Shown in pieces: positions 1 through 11,120 of a stretch of 64,000 nucleotides of DNA. Position numbers and translations under genes: made by a program. Within the stretch, counting starts at the first letter, position 1. Each line of letters opens with the position of its first letter. The stretch comes from Saussurea involucrata (Eukaryota; Streptophyta; Magnoliopsida; Asterales; Asteraceae): positions 8,126,501 to 8,190,500 of the forward strand of contig CM066315.1 in assembly GCA_033807775.1 (NCBI GenBank). Reading direction: 5' to 3'. Below the pieces are notes generated by a model. That model saw only the letters and a program-made list of their open reading frames with translations, ran no database searches and was not told where the DNA came from.

Positions 1-1474
1 TTAAAGAATGTACAGTGACGTCGAACTCTGGTGACGTTCGAGGTGATTTAGTCGAAAGCCTTAAGTTAGAATTTTAGTGCAACCGTTTGGTTATGTATAG
101 TAATGAGACAACATTTGCAGCTTAAGAATTGTCGGAAGAGAGGGGCGAGTAATGTTGGTGGGCAGTACTCCACGCTAGCGTGGAGAGGTGAAGACAGTAT
201 GTCGGAATAAGTAAGTAAATCGGAAGTAGTAAACTTGACAGTAATGCCGATAGGCGCAGTGTTGTGTAGATTGTCCTTGATAAGTGTGCTAACTTTTGGA
301 AGAAGTATTGAGGAAGTAAATTGTGTATGATCTTGTGCATGAAAGAAGTGGATAAGACAACTGAATGAGTTAAGTTAGTGATTTTGTGAGAAACGTTCCA
401 GCGAACTGATCGTTCAGTGTAAGCTATTGAGAACAGTAGGGTGTGATCGTGGTTACCCCACCTAGTTGAGTGGGAGTAACCGAAGTTATGTTATATGACT
501 GGACGCTTGTAGCAAGCAGTGAGAAATTGATGAGCCTTCAGGATAAGTTCATTTCGGATAGGTGAGTACCCTAATAAGGAATTATAGAGATTTCCTTCTA
601 TTAGACACGTTAAGTGTGAAATGATGAAGTGGTGAGAACGTACGAATTAGTTGACGAGTTGTAGCCAATGTAATTCGGGAAAGGAGTATGATCTGCATAG
701 ACGAATGTCGGTTGGAAGAAGTAATCTAGAATTTCAGGTATGCCAAGGAGAGGCTCAAGGGTGTGAGTTTGTCGGGATGTACAAGGTTGGCCTGGTGCCA
801 AGTTGTCAGTGAGCGAGTTTTCCTGGCAGAAGATTCTCGTTGTTGTGGAGGGAAATTTCTGCCAAGTTCTTTTTCTTAAGGAAGTATAAATGTATGAGAG
901 ACTTTAACTAGACGTGTTTAAAACCGTGAGTCCCGAGGTGTGGACGGAGGCGCGATTGGCCTTGGTTTTATCAGATAGTTTTAAGCAAGTATAGTGATCG
1001 AAGAGGGTACAAGTAAATAGTGCAAGATAGCACGTTTTAGCAAGTGATGACTCACCGAAGGCGGTTTCACGCATGGAGTGCGGTTACGTTTCCCCATCTG
1101 AACGATTTGGGGCAGCCGATTAGAACTGAGTGGATGGATTGAAAACATAAGACTGTGGAACCTCGAAGAATTGAGGGATGTGTAAAGTGGACTACGTCTG
1201 TGGGTCCGTCGGAGTTATGAAAGTTGAATAGTTAGCGCGTGATCTTGAGGTACTAGATGAAATTTTAGAAGGATTCGTAGTGTGATGTGCGTCTCTGTTA
1301 TGAGGAACAGATGAGGGTAGCTGTAGTGAGATCGACCTTGCAAGAATTACAGGCGATAAGGAGTTGACCTTCGTCTTTAATGAGCAAGTTAGAGCAGCGA
1401 CATACAAGTAGGACTTGCCGGAAGAAGTAAGAGGAGTTCATCCAACATTTCATGTGTCAATCTGAAGAAAATGT

Positions 1475-1723
1475 TTGGCCGGGACCGATGTAGCCATTCC
1501 GCTAGAAGATGTCAGCATTGATGAGAAATTGATGTTTGAGGAAGAGCCGATTGAGATCGTAGACAGTAAAGTGCAGAAAACGAGGAACAAGGAAGTCCGC
1601 TTAGCGAAGGTTCAGTGGAAGTATCACAAGGGACGAGAAGCAACGTGGGAAGTAGAATCCAATATGAAGTCTAGGTACCCTCACCTTTTTGAAAATGGAA
1701 TTCCGGGGACGGAATTCTTTTGA
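1475..1723 (+). pseudogene. Chromodomain-like C-terminal tail of gypsy integrase (fragment)
   Basis: This 82-residue frame matches the C-terminus of chromovirus (Tekay/Del-like) polyproteins: the segment IEIVDSKVQKTRNKEVR, then WKYHKGREATWEVES and the end SRYPHLFENGIPGTEFF. In this family the tail is a chromodomain-like module that helps target integration to heterochromatin. The first residue is not a natural start. Upstream bases still encode the integrase motif HPTFHVS, but a stop and a shift separate it from this frame. About 87% of residues, counted by eye, match the homologous tail at 15556-15789, although the rest of both internal regions is badly decayed. It stops 11 bp before the LTR, as in intact relatives. 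Confidence 0.75.
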
Positions 1724-1831
1724 GGGGGGAGTGTTGTAACGACCCAGACCAATCTGGAAAGTTTTACGTTTTTCGTCAAGATTTGGTAATAAGTAGAAGT
1801 TGAGGGGCTGATTGGTATCTTTGGGATGGAG

Positions 1832-1838
1832 TATAAAA
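1832..1838 (+). promoter_or_regulatory. TATA box of LTR promoter
   Basis: TATAAAA lies about 97 bp into the LTR and is followed by CCAAAACCCTAGGAGAA. The same layout (TATA, then ACCCTAGGAG) occurs in the 9568 and 15801 LTRs, so this is the likely pol II start region. Confidence 0.6.
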
Positions 1839-2264
1839 GGGGCCAAAACCCTAGGAGAATATTTCATATTGCTGATTTTTGTTGTGTGGTCGGCTGGAAG
1901 AACAAAAGAGAGAAAAAGGAAAAGAGGAGAAAAGAGGAGAAAAGAGGAAGAAAGAAAGGAAGATAAGGAAAGAGAGAAGAAAGAGATTTCGTTTTGGAAA
2001 GAAGAGAAGGTGTTCTTTAGTAATCAATCCACCAGGTAAACCTTCCTTAACCTCTCGAATCTGTGGTCTGATTATAGAAGGTTTATCCTTTTGAGTTTTG
2101 GTTAAAAAGTAGAGTTTGAAGGTGGGTGGGAGAAATCGAGCCTCATAATGTGTTATTGTTGCTAAGAACTCGTTAATTGCTAAGTTTATAGTTGTTGTTG
2201 CTATTATTAATCTTTAATTCGAGAGAATCGAGTTTAGCCTATGGATTTCAGCCCAAAAATGGAC

Positions 2265-2560
2265 CAGGTCGACGTCCGGACACCTTCTCGGGCGTCCGGA
2301 TTCGTTGATGGATAGAAGGTCTCCGGACGAGAGAGTTGTCCGGATAGGAATGTTTATCCGGGTAGGTGTTGAGTCCGGTAAAGTCTTGTATCCGGTAAGT
2401 TCGGTACCCGGAAAGGGGTATCGTCCGGAGAGTAGAAGTTACCCGGAAAAGGAGTGTTGTCCGGATTAGTTGTCGTCCGGATTAGTGTGGGTGTCCGGAC
2501 TCTTTAGCGTACGGAAAAGTAGGGTTGTCCGGAAAACCTGAGTTGTCCAGATACTTTTGC
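2265..2560 (+). repeat. CCGGA-rich degenerate array inside LTR
   Basis: At least a dozen copies of TCCGGA or CCGGA spaced roughly 15-30 bp apart, joined by GT- and AG-rich linkers. The same kind of array occurs at the same relative place in the LTRs at 9568, 15801, 23312 and, inverted, 56817. Confidence 0.75.
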
Positions 2561-3015
2561 TGAGTTGTTGTTTTATGCCCGTTTATTCAGGGAAGTCGAT
2601 TTGGAAGCATGGAACTGTTTAGGAACGAGAAGTAAGAGCCTCATGTGAGTTTTCTAAACTAAAATGTGTGGCTTTTAAAGTGTTTTCAAAATGTGTTATG
2701 AATGTTGAGAATTGCCATGCTTTATTATTATGCTTTAATTGCATGAAAGTTGTTTAAAGTTTTATGTAGAATGTATGCATACATCAGGTAAGCAGGTTTT
2801 CAGGAGCTCGGGCAAATAGGCTGAGCTTAGCAAGAAGAGTCAAGAAGCATAGTGACACTCTAGTTATGAGTTTTTCTCAATTGTGTATAGGTTGTTTCCG
2901 CCAACCTAAGTTATTTAGACAGATGAAATGAAACTTTTGTGGACCCAGTTTTGTAATTATTTAATTATAAATGCTAAATATGCTTTATTTAGATTGGGTT
3001 GTTACAGAAATTAAA

Positions 3016-3376
3016 GGGAAATTAATTAAAATACCACAAGTTTGAAGTTGACTTACCAAAATACCCAAAAAATTAATTTCTTGCCAAAATACCCTTTTTT
3101 CCGCGATAAGATCCCGCGATCGCGGACAGGGACTGAAAGTGTAAAATTTTGCAAGATTATTTACACTTTCAGTCCCCATAGCGGGCCATCGCGGGCCTCG
3201 ATCGCGGGGGCCAGGGACTGAAAGTGTAAATATTTCTTGCAAAAAATTTCACAATTGGTCCTTGCCCGCGATCGCGGGATCTTATCGCGGAAAAAAGGGT
3301 ATTTTGGCAAGAAATTAATTTTTTGGGTATTTTGGTAAGTCAACTTCAAACTTGTGGTATTTTAATTAACTTCCCA
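3016..3376. mobile_element. Fold-back element with about 105-bp inverted repeats
   Basis: The first about 105 bp (GGGAAATTAATTAAAATACC onward) return inverted at 3265-3376 with few changes. Both arms carry a GC-rich core, CCGCGATAAGATCCCGCG, in otherwise AT-rich DNA. The centre holds a second inverted pair (GGGACTGAAAGTGTAAA and its complement). No coding frame. No clear target duplication, so the superfamily is undecided. Confidence 0.7.
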
Positions 3377-3497
3377 ACTGAAAATGTATTTTTAAAATTG
3401 ACACTTATTTTGGAACTAATTAAAATAGAGTTGTATACACTTAATTTGGAACAGAAGAAATATTAAACATATTTAGGACATATTTTATGAAAATTTA

Positions 3498-4086
3498 GGT
3501 GGTGTTTGTTTTTTCAAAATAAGCTCTTAATTGTCACTTATGTTTGATTCAGTCAGACGTAAGATAATTCAGACCGTTTGTTTTTTCTTCCTTGTTCAGA
3601 GACTCTTAACTCTTAATATCATCTAAATAATTAAGTGACAACCTAGCCACTTAATTACCTCTTATTGTCCTCCAATATTATTCTTTCGATTATTCAACGC
3701 CGGTTTTAGCACAGATTCTCCCTGAATTTGCGAAAACACAAAATATGAATATCGTAGATTTGTGTGTTGGCTTTCCAAAATTCTTGAATCGCTTAAATTG
3801 GCTCTTCGGTGTTTGATATATGACTAAAACTCTACAACTTCGCAAATCTGTCAGAATCCTTCTTTTGTTTTTTTCTTTTTTAGATTTTGTCCTCCGATCA
3901 TCAATGTTCACTTCAATTGACGTACTTAAGTTGAATTTTTGAGGATTAAAATAGAAAATTATACATATTCAGATGTTTGTCAGTTTACAAAAACAAACAG
4001 TCATAGTGATTCAGATTTTAGACTTCAACACCACCTTTTAAAATCATAATTCAGATTTCAACACCTTTTAAAAAACAAACACCACC
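3498..4086. mobile_element. PIF/Harbinger-like non-autonomous element (589 bp)
   Basis: Ends GGTGGTGTTTGTTTTTT and its inverted copy AACAAACACCACC, flanked on both sides by TTA (3495-3497 and 4087-4089). A 3-bp TTA duplication with GC-starting TIRs is typical of PIF/Harbinger MITEs. No coding capacity seen. Confidence 0.65.
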
Positions 4087-4089
4087 TTA

Positions 4090-4654
4090 ATGTAGTTTAT
4101 TTGATGCTCATATTATTTACATACTATCAAAACTTTTGTTATCTTTTATATGATTTCTAAATCTATACCAAGTATGTTAGATAAAATAAAAATCATGCAA
4201 TGGTTATGCATTCTCATATAGTTATTGTCTAAAATTTCACATTTTAAGCGGAAAATGATAGTTATAAAAATACATTACATAAAATATGAATCGAATTAAA
4301 TTGAAATTTGTCCTGAGCATACAACACAATTTTAAAGATGTCTTTTTTTTTATGGCAAAAGCACACTCCTACCTTTGTGGATACCGGAAACTTTCCATCA
4401 TGAAAATTCTTAGGTAGCGTTTGGTTCACAGAATGTAATGAAATTTGATGGAATTTAAATGTTGAATTCTATTGATCAGATTTTCTTCTCTTATTTGGTT
4501 CAATCTTTTTGATGAGTGAAATATTTGAATTCCATCAAATTCCATGGATAAATGAATTTAACATTTCTTCTCATTTAACAGTTGATAACCACTTCTCAAA
4601 TTTTTCCATCTCAATTTCTCTGAGATCTTTTGGATATATATATATATATATATA
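4090..4654. other. AT-rich spacer, no gene seen
   Basis: No supported coding frame. A motif TAGGTAGCGTTTGGTTC near 4412 resembles one end of a MITE, but I found no inverted partner. The stretch ends in a (TA)n run at about 4634-4654. Confidence 0.5.
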
Positions 4655-4891
4655 GACTTGAGATCATGTGAGACCAGACTATTTTCGTGAGACCGTGAGA
4701 CCAAAGAATTAACATTAAACCTTCACAGCAAAAGACTGTGAAGGTACTGTGATGGTAAACCTTCACAGTGTTTTTGCTGTGAAAGTTTGCTATTTTTCTT
4801 ACCATCACAATGAATCACTGTGAATGTTTAGTGTTAATTTCTTGGTCTCACGGTCTCACGAAAACAGGTTGGTCTCACGTGAACCCAACCC
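4655..4891. mobile_element. Inverted-repeat element inserted in (TA)n, GTGAGACC type
   Basis: About 75-bp terminal inverted repeats bearing GTGAGACCA, CGTGAGACCGTGAGACC and a TTAACA block, flanked by TA dinucleotide runs on both sides. The interior has further inverted pairs around CTTCACAG and CTGTGAAG. This fits TA-targeting fold-back or micron-like MITEs. Confidence 0.65.
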
Positions 4892-4938
4892 TATATATAT
4901 ATATATATATTATATATATATAGAGAGAGAGAGAGAGG

Positions 4939-5198
4939 AGAGAGAAAAGTCCAAACGAGAACGCTAACTATTTACGAGAAGCACGAGAACGGCCGTTCAT
5001 GTACAAAATCACATGTGATTCACATACAAAATCATATGTGATTATAATTCTGGACCCGCGCGGTTTGGGCCGCGGTTTGCAAGTCACGCGGATCACATGT
5101 GATTTTGTATTGTGAATCACATGTGATTTTGTACATGGACGGCCGTTCTCGTGATTCTCTTAAATAGTTAGCGTCCTCGTTTGAAGTCACCTCTCTCT
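4939..5198. mobile_element. Inverted-repeat element inserted in (TA)n/(GA)n, ACGGCCGT type
   Basis: The arm starting GTCCAAACGAGAACGCTAAC and containing ACGGCCGTTC and several CACATGTGATT units is repeated inverted at the right end (about 5100-5198). Flanks are (GA)n and (TA)n tracts. A central stretch (5058-5096) is GC-rich, with GCGGTTTGCAAGTCACGCGG, resembling a motif in the Athila-like LTR near 59660. Confidence 0.65.
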
Positions 5199-5246
5199 AT
5201 ATATATATATATATATATTTATTTATTTATTTATTTATTTATTTAC
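5199..5246. repeat. (TA)n and (TTTA)n microsatellite
   Basis: An alternating TA run is followed by about seven TTTA repeats. Confidence 0.9.
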
Positions 5247-5325
5247 GGTACAATAACCGAGGACAATATGCAGTACCGCAGGCTGTACAGTTTCAAGTTT
5301 GTATATAGTGATACGACGCCATTTA

Positions 5326-5565
5326 GGGCATCCGCAATGGTCGACCTATTGCCAAAGACTTGAGGAATAAAAAAAAATAAAAAAATAAGGTGGGACCCAC
5401 AATAACTTGATCTCAATTTAGAAACCCTCTCACAAGACTTCTTCAAATGACTTGGTCTGCACCAAGTCATTAGTATCAAGCTATTACTTTAATTAATAAA
5501 CAAATGGTGGGGTCCACCACTCAAAGACTTAATCAAGTCTTTTTTGGTCACCATTGGAGATGCTC
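5326..5565. mobile_element. PIF/Harbinger-type MITE (240 bp)
   Basis: TIRs GGGCATCCGCAATGG and, inverted, GAGCATCTCCAATGG, flanked by TTA (5323-5325 and 5566-5568). The short non-coding interior repeats a CAAAGACTT/AAGTCTT motif. Length, TIR and TSD fit a Tourist-like MITE. Confidence 0.85.
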
Positions 5566-5568
5566 TTA

Positions 5569-5883
5569 GTTGATGAGTCAGCAAAGGAAGCTCGTGCTAC
5601 AGTGAGGTCTGCTTTCATGCCTCACACGCTCACTTCCATTCTACACGTGACTCCCTTTTTTTATGTAAATTTACCTTTTGGACCACCACTCCTAAAATCC
5701 TATTACTTTCTTACTTTTCATAGACTAAAACTACAAATTAATGGTCAATGTGGTTTGTCAAAAATAAGCTTTTATTCCTAAAGTTTTAAAATAATTACAA
5801 GATAATTATTATGATTTAATCATTTCTTTTAATAGTTGTTATATAAATTTGTTAAATGAAAGGCATGTTTATCAAAAATATAT
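5569..5883. other. Spacer, no feature recognised
   Basis: AT-rich sequence between two transposons with no recognisable coding frame or repeat. Confidence 0.4.
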
Positions 5884-6030
5884 GAGTAAATTACATGATT
5901 GGTCCTTGTGGTTTACATAAAATTGCACTATTGGTCTCTAAAATGAAATAATTACGTGTTTGGTCCCTGTGCTTTATATTTTCTCATGTCTTTGGTCCCT
6001 TTATCCTAACACCGTTAAGAGATTATGTTA
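5884..6030 (+). repeat. Left terminal inverted repeat of the MULE-like element
   Basis: Pairs with 18395-18541. It carries three to four spaced copies of TTGGTCC followed by TGTGGTTTA-like sequence. Confidence 0.85.
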
Positions 6031-6153
6031 AATATATTAATTAGAGGGGCATATAGGTCATTTGCTTATTTTTCTTATTTTTCCGTTAAAATTTAAAAAC
6101 AAATTATTAAATTAAATTATATTTTATATATTTATAAAACATCGAAGTTGTAG

Positions 6154-6566
6154 GAGGACGACGACAACAAAACCAATGGAAACCCTAATTTACCAGAGGC
6201 AAAAGATGAATGGACTGAAATTGAGAAGTCTGGTGAAAAGAGAAAGAGTATTCCTGAACCTGGATCTGAAAGAGTGATGAATTTGGTTAAGGCCTTCGAG
6301 AACATTCTACATTACCGAAATCAAAAACGTCAATGTTGATAAAAGGGCAAGAGGAAGAACCACTTGAAGATCGAACAAAAGGGGATTTAAATTGGGAATT
6401 GTCATCTTCTTCATTTTGCCCATCAGATCTCTTAATCACTGCAGGTTTGATCTGCCCCCATCATCAAACCTCGATATGCTCCTTCCCCGTCGTCACCATC
6501 TTCGACTGTGAAACTTCCCGAGAAGCTACATGCCAAGAATATAAACATTTGGTTTATATTTTTTAG
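6154..6566 (+). pseudogene. Captured plant gene fragment with frameshift
   Basis: An open stretch (6154-6339) of biased composition reads EDDDNKTNGNPN, then EWTEIEKSGEKRKSIPEPGS and ERVMNLVKAFENIL before a stop. An overlapping frame from 6333 continues with EEPLEDRTKGDLNWELSSSS and FCPSDLLITAGL. From memory, LVKAFE and SSSSFCPSD-type motifs occur together in one family of acidic plant proteins related to calmodulin-binding proteins, so the two frames may be one coding segment broken by a one-base change near 6335. There is a stop just upstream (6151) and no start. Function is not assigned. Its place inside a long-TIR element suggests transduplication of a host gene. Confidence 0.45.
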
Positions 6567-7445
6567 TTGTTTGAGCCTTCTTCATTTCAGCTTATGTTGT
6601 TGGTTTATATTTGCTGTCAAATATAAACACTTGGTTTATTTAGATTCATTTGGTGTTTTAACCTGGTTATGATTGGATTGCTTTTAAGTTATGATTGCAT
6701 TGCTTTGAAACATTTGGTTTATCTCTATTCATTTGGTTTAGCTCTTCCAGTTATGATTGGGTTGCTTTTAAGTTTCTCAATTTTGGGTTGATTGTTCATT
6801 TTGGCTTTAGTGTCCCCATTTTGATCAAAATGCTATTGTCCAGAATTCCAAATATCACAGTGTTGATTTTTAGTTCATAATTCTTAGTTTACAACTTGTT
6901 TCAGTTTTTGGTTTTTGGTCTGCAATGGCCTTTGGCCAAATTGTCTTTGGAATGCATATACAACAGCTTGTTCAGTCTATATGGGTTCATTAGGATTTTA
7001 TTGTTTTCCTACTGCAATTTATGGTTTCAACAACAATCGTAGTAGATCTTAACTGCTCTCCTACAACAATTTTTGATCAATCTGGTTTTGGGATTAGATG
7101 GAACTCGATTGATTGTTCAATTTGGTCTTCGTATCAAAACAGAATACATAGAAGAAAATTTGGTCTTATTCTCATTTCATTTCCTCTTCTTTGAAGCCAC
7201 TTCTCAAATTACCCATCACTCATTTCCACCTCTTTTTAATCTTTCTCCATACCCTTTTATAACTCATTCAATTTACTTACCAACCATCAAAAAACCCCAA
7301 ATCCAAGTGGGGTTCTTGTTCTACAAGTTTCATTTTCACCCAAATCGATCCATTTCCAGAATCATTTATCCAACAATTAGTGAATTTTAATCAAGTAAAA
7401 ATGGAGATCAATTTCAGAACAATCGCCGGTTCAAAATAATAGACC
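6567..7445 (+). other. MULE-like interior, no gene supported
   Basis: T-rich sequence with repeated TTTGGTTTAT and ATGATTG(G/C)ATTGCTTT motifs up to about 6880. A 105-codon frame at 7073-7390 looks like pyrimidine-rich leader or intron sequence rather than protein. This could be captured intron or UTR sequence. Confidence 0.4.
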
Positions 7446-7654
7446 TTGAATGTAACACCCGTAATTGACTAATTTCGGATAAATGCAACTTCGAAATTAG
7501 TGTGGAACCGGTTTTTAAGAAAATATGAAAAATAGGACTTTGGGTTAAATCCTAGATTTTATGGTCTTATTAGATGGGGAATTCGAATACGAGTCCAACG
7601 GTTCTTTCCGGAGCTAAAACGAGGAAGTTATGGCCAAAACGAGTTTCGGTACGC

Positions 7655-7800
7655 CTTGAGCTATTGTGCCCTGGCGATAGTGACACTGTCACAATAGCCG
7701 TGTCACTATAGCCGAAGTTGTACCGCGAGTGGAAGGGGTTGAGCTATTGTGCCCTGGCGATAGTGACATTGTCACAATAGCCGTGTCACTATAGCCGACG
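7655..7800 (+). repeat. Duplicated U3 block with GTGACA/TGTCAC inverted repeat
   Basis: The block GAGCTATTGTGCCCTGGCGA, then TAGTGACA, one base, TGTCACAATAGCC and GTGTCACTATAGCC, occurs twice about 82 bp apart. It lies about 200-350 bp into the LTR, where an enhancer would be expected. A related inverted repeat is at 22381-22409 in the other copy. Confidence 0.8.
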
Positions 7801-9470
7801 GGTTCCAAGGTGTTTTAAACCCTTTTCTTCTTCTTTTCCCCATTTCTTTCATTTCACTATCACTCTCAAACTCTCTCTCTCTCTCTCTAAAAATTGTCTC
7901 TCTCTCAAGAAACCATAAACCTCCCCTCTCCTCCCTCATTTCTTCACCAAATTCAACCCATTTCCCACCAAGGATAAAGATAGGAAAGCTTGGAACTCAT
8001 GTGATTGGTTGGAAGCTTTTAGTTGGAGGTTCATAAGATTAAGGTTTTGGAAGTTTTGGCTCGAGGATGCAAACTTCATCAAAGGAGCTTACGTTGGAGA
8101 AATACTAGATTTAGCTTAATCTAGCAAAGGTGAGTTCAAGTTACTTTGCGAAAACTTTGTACATGCCAAAATTAGTATTTTCCAAATATTTGTGTGTTTT
8201 ACTTGAAAATATATGTGGTTGGATTATTTGGATAGTTTAACTCTTTGGAAGTGTTTATTTTCATAAATGTGTAAAATACCCATATTTGGGGCTTTTGGAT
8301 ATTTAGATGTTTAGAAACCACATCATATCTTTAAAAGGGTTATTACTCAAAATGGAGTATATTTGATAGTTTAATCATACGTGAATAAATGATTTTATAA
8401 ACCATTTGAGAAATACACGATTTAGTGTCAAGAGTCATTTTGAGAAAGCTTTGGGGACAATTGTCCAGTTTCAATGGCTCGATGTGGAGTCTCATTTATG
8501 GTTTGCATTTATTGCAACTTGATGCATTTTATTTCACATTATCGGTATTTTCATGCTTGGGTGTTTTAACCATTTCGGGTTGAGCATGTTTGGTAGACTG
8601 TGTTGCATTGGATCCATAGGCACGTGTGTCAGTTTTATATGATGGTCTATCTCTTTGTGCATTCGGTTGTGGGGTTGGTTGACTTCGTCCCTTCACACAA
8701 CACGACGCGCTTGTCCGTCTCATGGTGCTGGAAGGCTGGTATCAGCGGGCACTATTGGGAACGCGTGGGTATATGCGTTAGGCCGTGGGGCCACTAGCGA
8801 GTAGGCAATAAGGGACGCGGGAGTCCCTAAGGTGAAACTCGTCTAGACTGGATATGCACTATGGTCTCCTGTAAGTCCTTGGGGTGTAACTCTACGGGGT
8901 ATGCAATAAAGGCAATCTATTTATGACTTGAGGTTGTGATGTCTTTATGGCATGGGAACTAAGGTCGGGACTTGAGGTGTAATCCAGTAACATCACGAGT
9001 GACTTAACTTTGTGTGCCCGTCACTTTCGATGGAATCGGGTCTCCCCCGTCACCGAAAGGTGTTGCTTTTGGGTATAATATTTTATCCATATTTTCGGTG
9101 ACGTACTTCTTTTATATGAAATGCCTTCATGGTTCATTGGCAGAGTTTTATGCCTCATTTTATTTGGATGTTTTAAATATTGAAATTTTATCCATGTTTA
9201 TAATTATTAGGATAATTACGTCTAAAACATGTTTTGAGTGAGTTGGAGTTGGAATTCATTTTAGAAAACGCTTTATACATTTTGGGAAATTTTCTCCTAG
9301 ATTTTGTGTGCGTTGGAAAATGAGTTATTTATGCCCGTTTGGGAAACCCTTTGGAAAATAATAATCTTTGTCGCAACTTTCAACGAAAGATTTATCTAAA
9401 TCATGACTAAAACTACAACCTTCCGATTTATGATTTTTATGTAGTTATGATAAAATGTTTGAACTCACTA

Positions 9471-9490
9471 GGCGTAAGCCTAACCCTTTT
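9471..9490 (+). other. Conserved LTR stem-loop (TAGGC/GCCTA)
   Basis: ACTAGGCGTAAGCCTAACCC can form a 5-bp stem with loop GTAA. It is equivalent to the stem-loops at 10822, 17117, 24791, 26197, 38588 and 45025 on this strand and at 57084 and 58571 on the other. Confidence 0.6.
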
Positions 9491-9665
9491 TATTTGTCGG
9501 CATGTGCAACAGGCTCAGGTTGGGGTAGCTCTAGCTACATTATGAAGTGACGCGTGCTAGCAGTGTGTGTAGTGACCGTGACCAAAATGAAAGAATTTCA
9601 AGTGTTGGGGAGGAGTTTATTTAAATGCTAAAAATTGAGGGGCTAGTTGGTAATTGTTAGGTAAG

Positions 9666-9672
9666 TATAAAT
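9666..9672 (+). promoter_or_regulatory. TATA box of 5' LTR promoter
   Basis: TATAAAT about 98 bp into the LTR, followed by ACACAAAACCCTAGGAG; the same context as at 1832 in a diverged LTR. Confidence 0.65.
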
Positions 9673-10096
9673 GACACAAAACCCTAGGAGAAACATTCTC
9701 CTACTGATCTTGTGTGTGTGATGGGCGGCTGTGAGAGTAGATAGAGAGAGAGCAAGAAGGAGAAAGGAGAAAGAAGAAGAAAGAGGGCAAAGTCAAGAAA
9801 GGAGGATCAAATTCGGATTTGTTGGGGAGGAATAGAAGGTGTGCTTCCTTTGGATTCAACCAGGTAATCCCTTCTCCATTTCTCTAATCTCTGATTTTGC
9901 CATTGTTTGAGTTATTTGGGGTTTTTGTTAAAAGTTGGGTTTGGAACTAAATGGAAGAAGTTAGGTGTCAAATCTTATCTATTGCAACAGATATTTCAGT
10001 AGTAGTTGAGTTTAATGACCCTAATGTCGTTGTTAATCTTTATCTGTGAGATTTCGGTCGTACCTGTGATTTCTCGGTCCAATTAAAGGTCAGGTC

Positions 10097-10375
10097 GACG
10101 TCCGGAAAGCTTCCTGGACGTCCGGACACGTTGATCAGTTGAAGGTTTCCGGGTAGGTGTCTGATAGTCGTATGTGTGTGTCCGGATGATAGAAGATTCC
10201 GGATAGAGTGTTGTCCGGATAGGGTGTTGTTCGGATAGAGTGTTGTCCGGATAGGTGTGTTGTCCGGATAGGGGTGTTGTCCGGATAGGGGTGTTGTCCG
10301 GATAGGTGTGTTGTCCGGATAGGGGTGTTGTCCGGGTAAGTGTGCTGTCCGGAATAGAATGTCGTCCGGGGAGTT
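10097..10375 (+). repeat. GTTGTCCGGATAGG tandem array in LTR
   Basis: About ten units of GTTGTCCGGATAGGGGT with period near 18-20 bp, in a region with many other CCGGA sites. Unit number and sequence differ from the 3' LTR copy, showing array instability since insertion. Confidence 0.9.
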
Positions 10376-10559
10376 GAGATGATCTGCTTATGAGTTTATC
10401 CTTTCGCCAGGTAGATCATTTGGAGGTGCATACCAGAATAAGAAAGGAACGTAAGCGTAACAGGTGAGTTTTTCTAACTACAGCTTGATGGTACTTGTTC
10501 ATTTACTCGTACATGCGTGTTTACTTAATGTATGTTGCATATGACTTACTTATGCATGA

Positions 10560-10740
10560 TGTGATGTATATGGGGGGTGTGTCCCATACGTAATGTGTGA
10601 TGTATATGGGGGGGGTGTCCCATGCGTAATAGTGTGATGCTTATGGGGGGTGTGTCCCATATGTTATGGTATGACGCTTATGGGGGGTGTGTCCCATCTG
10701 TCATAGTGTGATGCTTATGGGGGGTGTGTCCCATATATTA
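10560..10740 (+). repeat. Hairpin array TATGGGG...CCCATA in LTR
   Basis: Five units with period about 37 bp. Each can fold through TATGGG and CCCATA around a GT-rich loop. The 3' LTR has six units (16823-17028). Single units also occur in the interior near 13690 and 13883. Confidence 0.85.
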
Positions 10741-10821
10741 TTTGCCAAACTTTATATTGATTTATGTTTCGCAAAACTCCTTAAATGTTATATATGGTGT
10801 GGATGTAACTGAGGGACCTCA

Positions 10822-10837
10822 CTAGACCTTGTGGTCT
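10822..10837 (+). other. Conserved LTR stem-loop (TAGACC/GGTCTA)
   Basis: TAGACC, loop TTGT, GGTCTA: a perfect 6-bp stem 284 bp before the LTR end, followed by AACCCTCGC. Confidence 0.65.
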
Positions 10838-11107
10838 AACCCTCGCATTTTCAAAACTGAAACCCTTTTCAGGTAAGCAGATTAAGGGCAGTTCCTCTAG
10901 TGGTAAAGAGAAGGCGTGAGAGCGGGTGTGGCTTGGCATTAGCGGACTTCCTTTACATTTTGTTGTTAGAAACTCTCAGTTGTAATTCGGGTTTATTCCG
11001 CAAACTCGAGTGCAGAATTTTGATGGTATGAACCTTGGGCCAAGTTTTGGGCGATATATTATTATATATGTCTTGTTTTGGCATGTCTTGGATTGGGTTG
11101 TTACAAA

Positions 11108-11120
11108 TGGTATCAGAGCC
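11108..11120 (+). other. Primer binding site, tRNA-iMet
   Basis: TGGTATCAGAGCC starts 2 bases after the 5' LTR and is complementary to the 3' end of plant initiator methionine tRNA, the usual primer for chromoviruses. Confidence 0.9.

Larger units (their letters stand above)
1..3006 (+). mobile_element. 3' part of a decayed Ty3/gypsy chromovirus (internal region plus 3' LTR)
   Basis: The window opens inside the internal region of a gypsy element; its 5' half lies outside. Positions 1-1474 hold no long frame but resemble, with many indels, the region before 15330 of the second chromovirus (for example the stretch near 640-700 against 14920-14980). A chromodomain-type polyprotein tail ends at 1723, a purine-rich tract (about 1722-1732) follows, and an LTR starts with TGTAACGACC at 1735 and ends TTGTTACA at 3006. 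The 3' target duplication cannot be checked because the 5' end is missing. Confidence 0.8.
1735..3006 (+). repeat. 3' LTR of chromovirus, 1272 bp
   Basis: The LTR begins TGTAACGACC directly after the polypurine tract and ends GGGTTGTTACA. It has a TATA box at 1832-1838, purine-rich leader sequence (1905-2010), a CCGGA-rich array (about 2265-2560) and, near the end, the block GTATAGGTTGTTTCCGCCAA shared with the LTR at 23312. It lacks the conserved stem-loop and the hairpin array seen in the other chromovirus LTRs here, so it may carry an internal deletion. Confidence 0.8.
9568..11105 (+). repeat. 5' LTR, 1538 bp
   Basis: TGTAGTGACC to GGGTTGTTACA. Contains a TATA box (9666-9672), a purine-rich leader, a CCGGA array (10097-10375), five TATGGGG...CCCATA hairpin units (10567-10735), a conserved stem-loop (10822-10837) and the junction-like motif TTTTCAGGTAAGCAG at about 10867. 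Confidence 0.9.

Noticed and set aside
4412..4620. MITE starting TAGGTAGCGTTTGGTTC
   Set aside because: No inverted partner or target duplication found.
7073..7390. 105-codon frame as a gene
   Set aside because: T-rich and Phe/Ser/Pro-rich, no domain, inside a transposon interior; looks like UTR or intron.
10097..10740. CRISPR-like spaced repeats
   Set aside because: Regular repeats occur, but the linkers are repeats too, the units are LTR arrays in a plant genome, and no cas genes exist.
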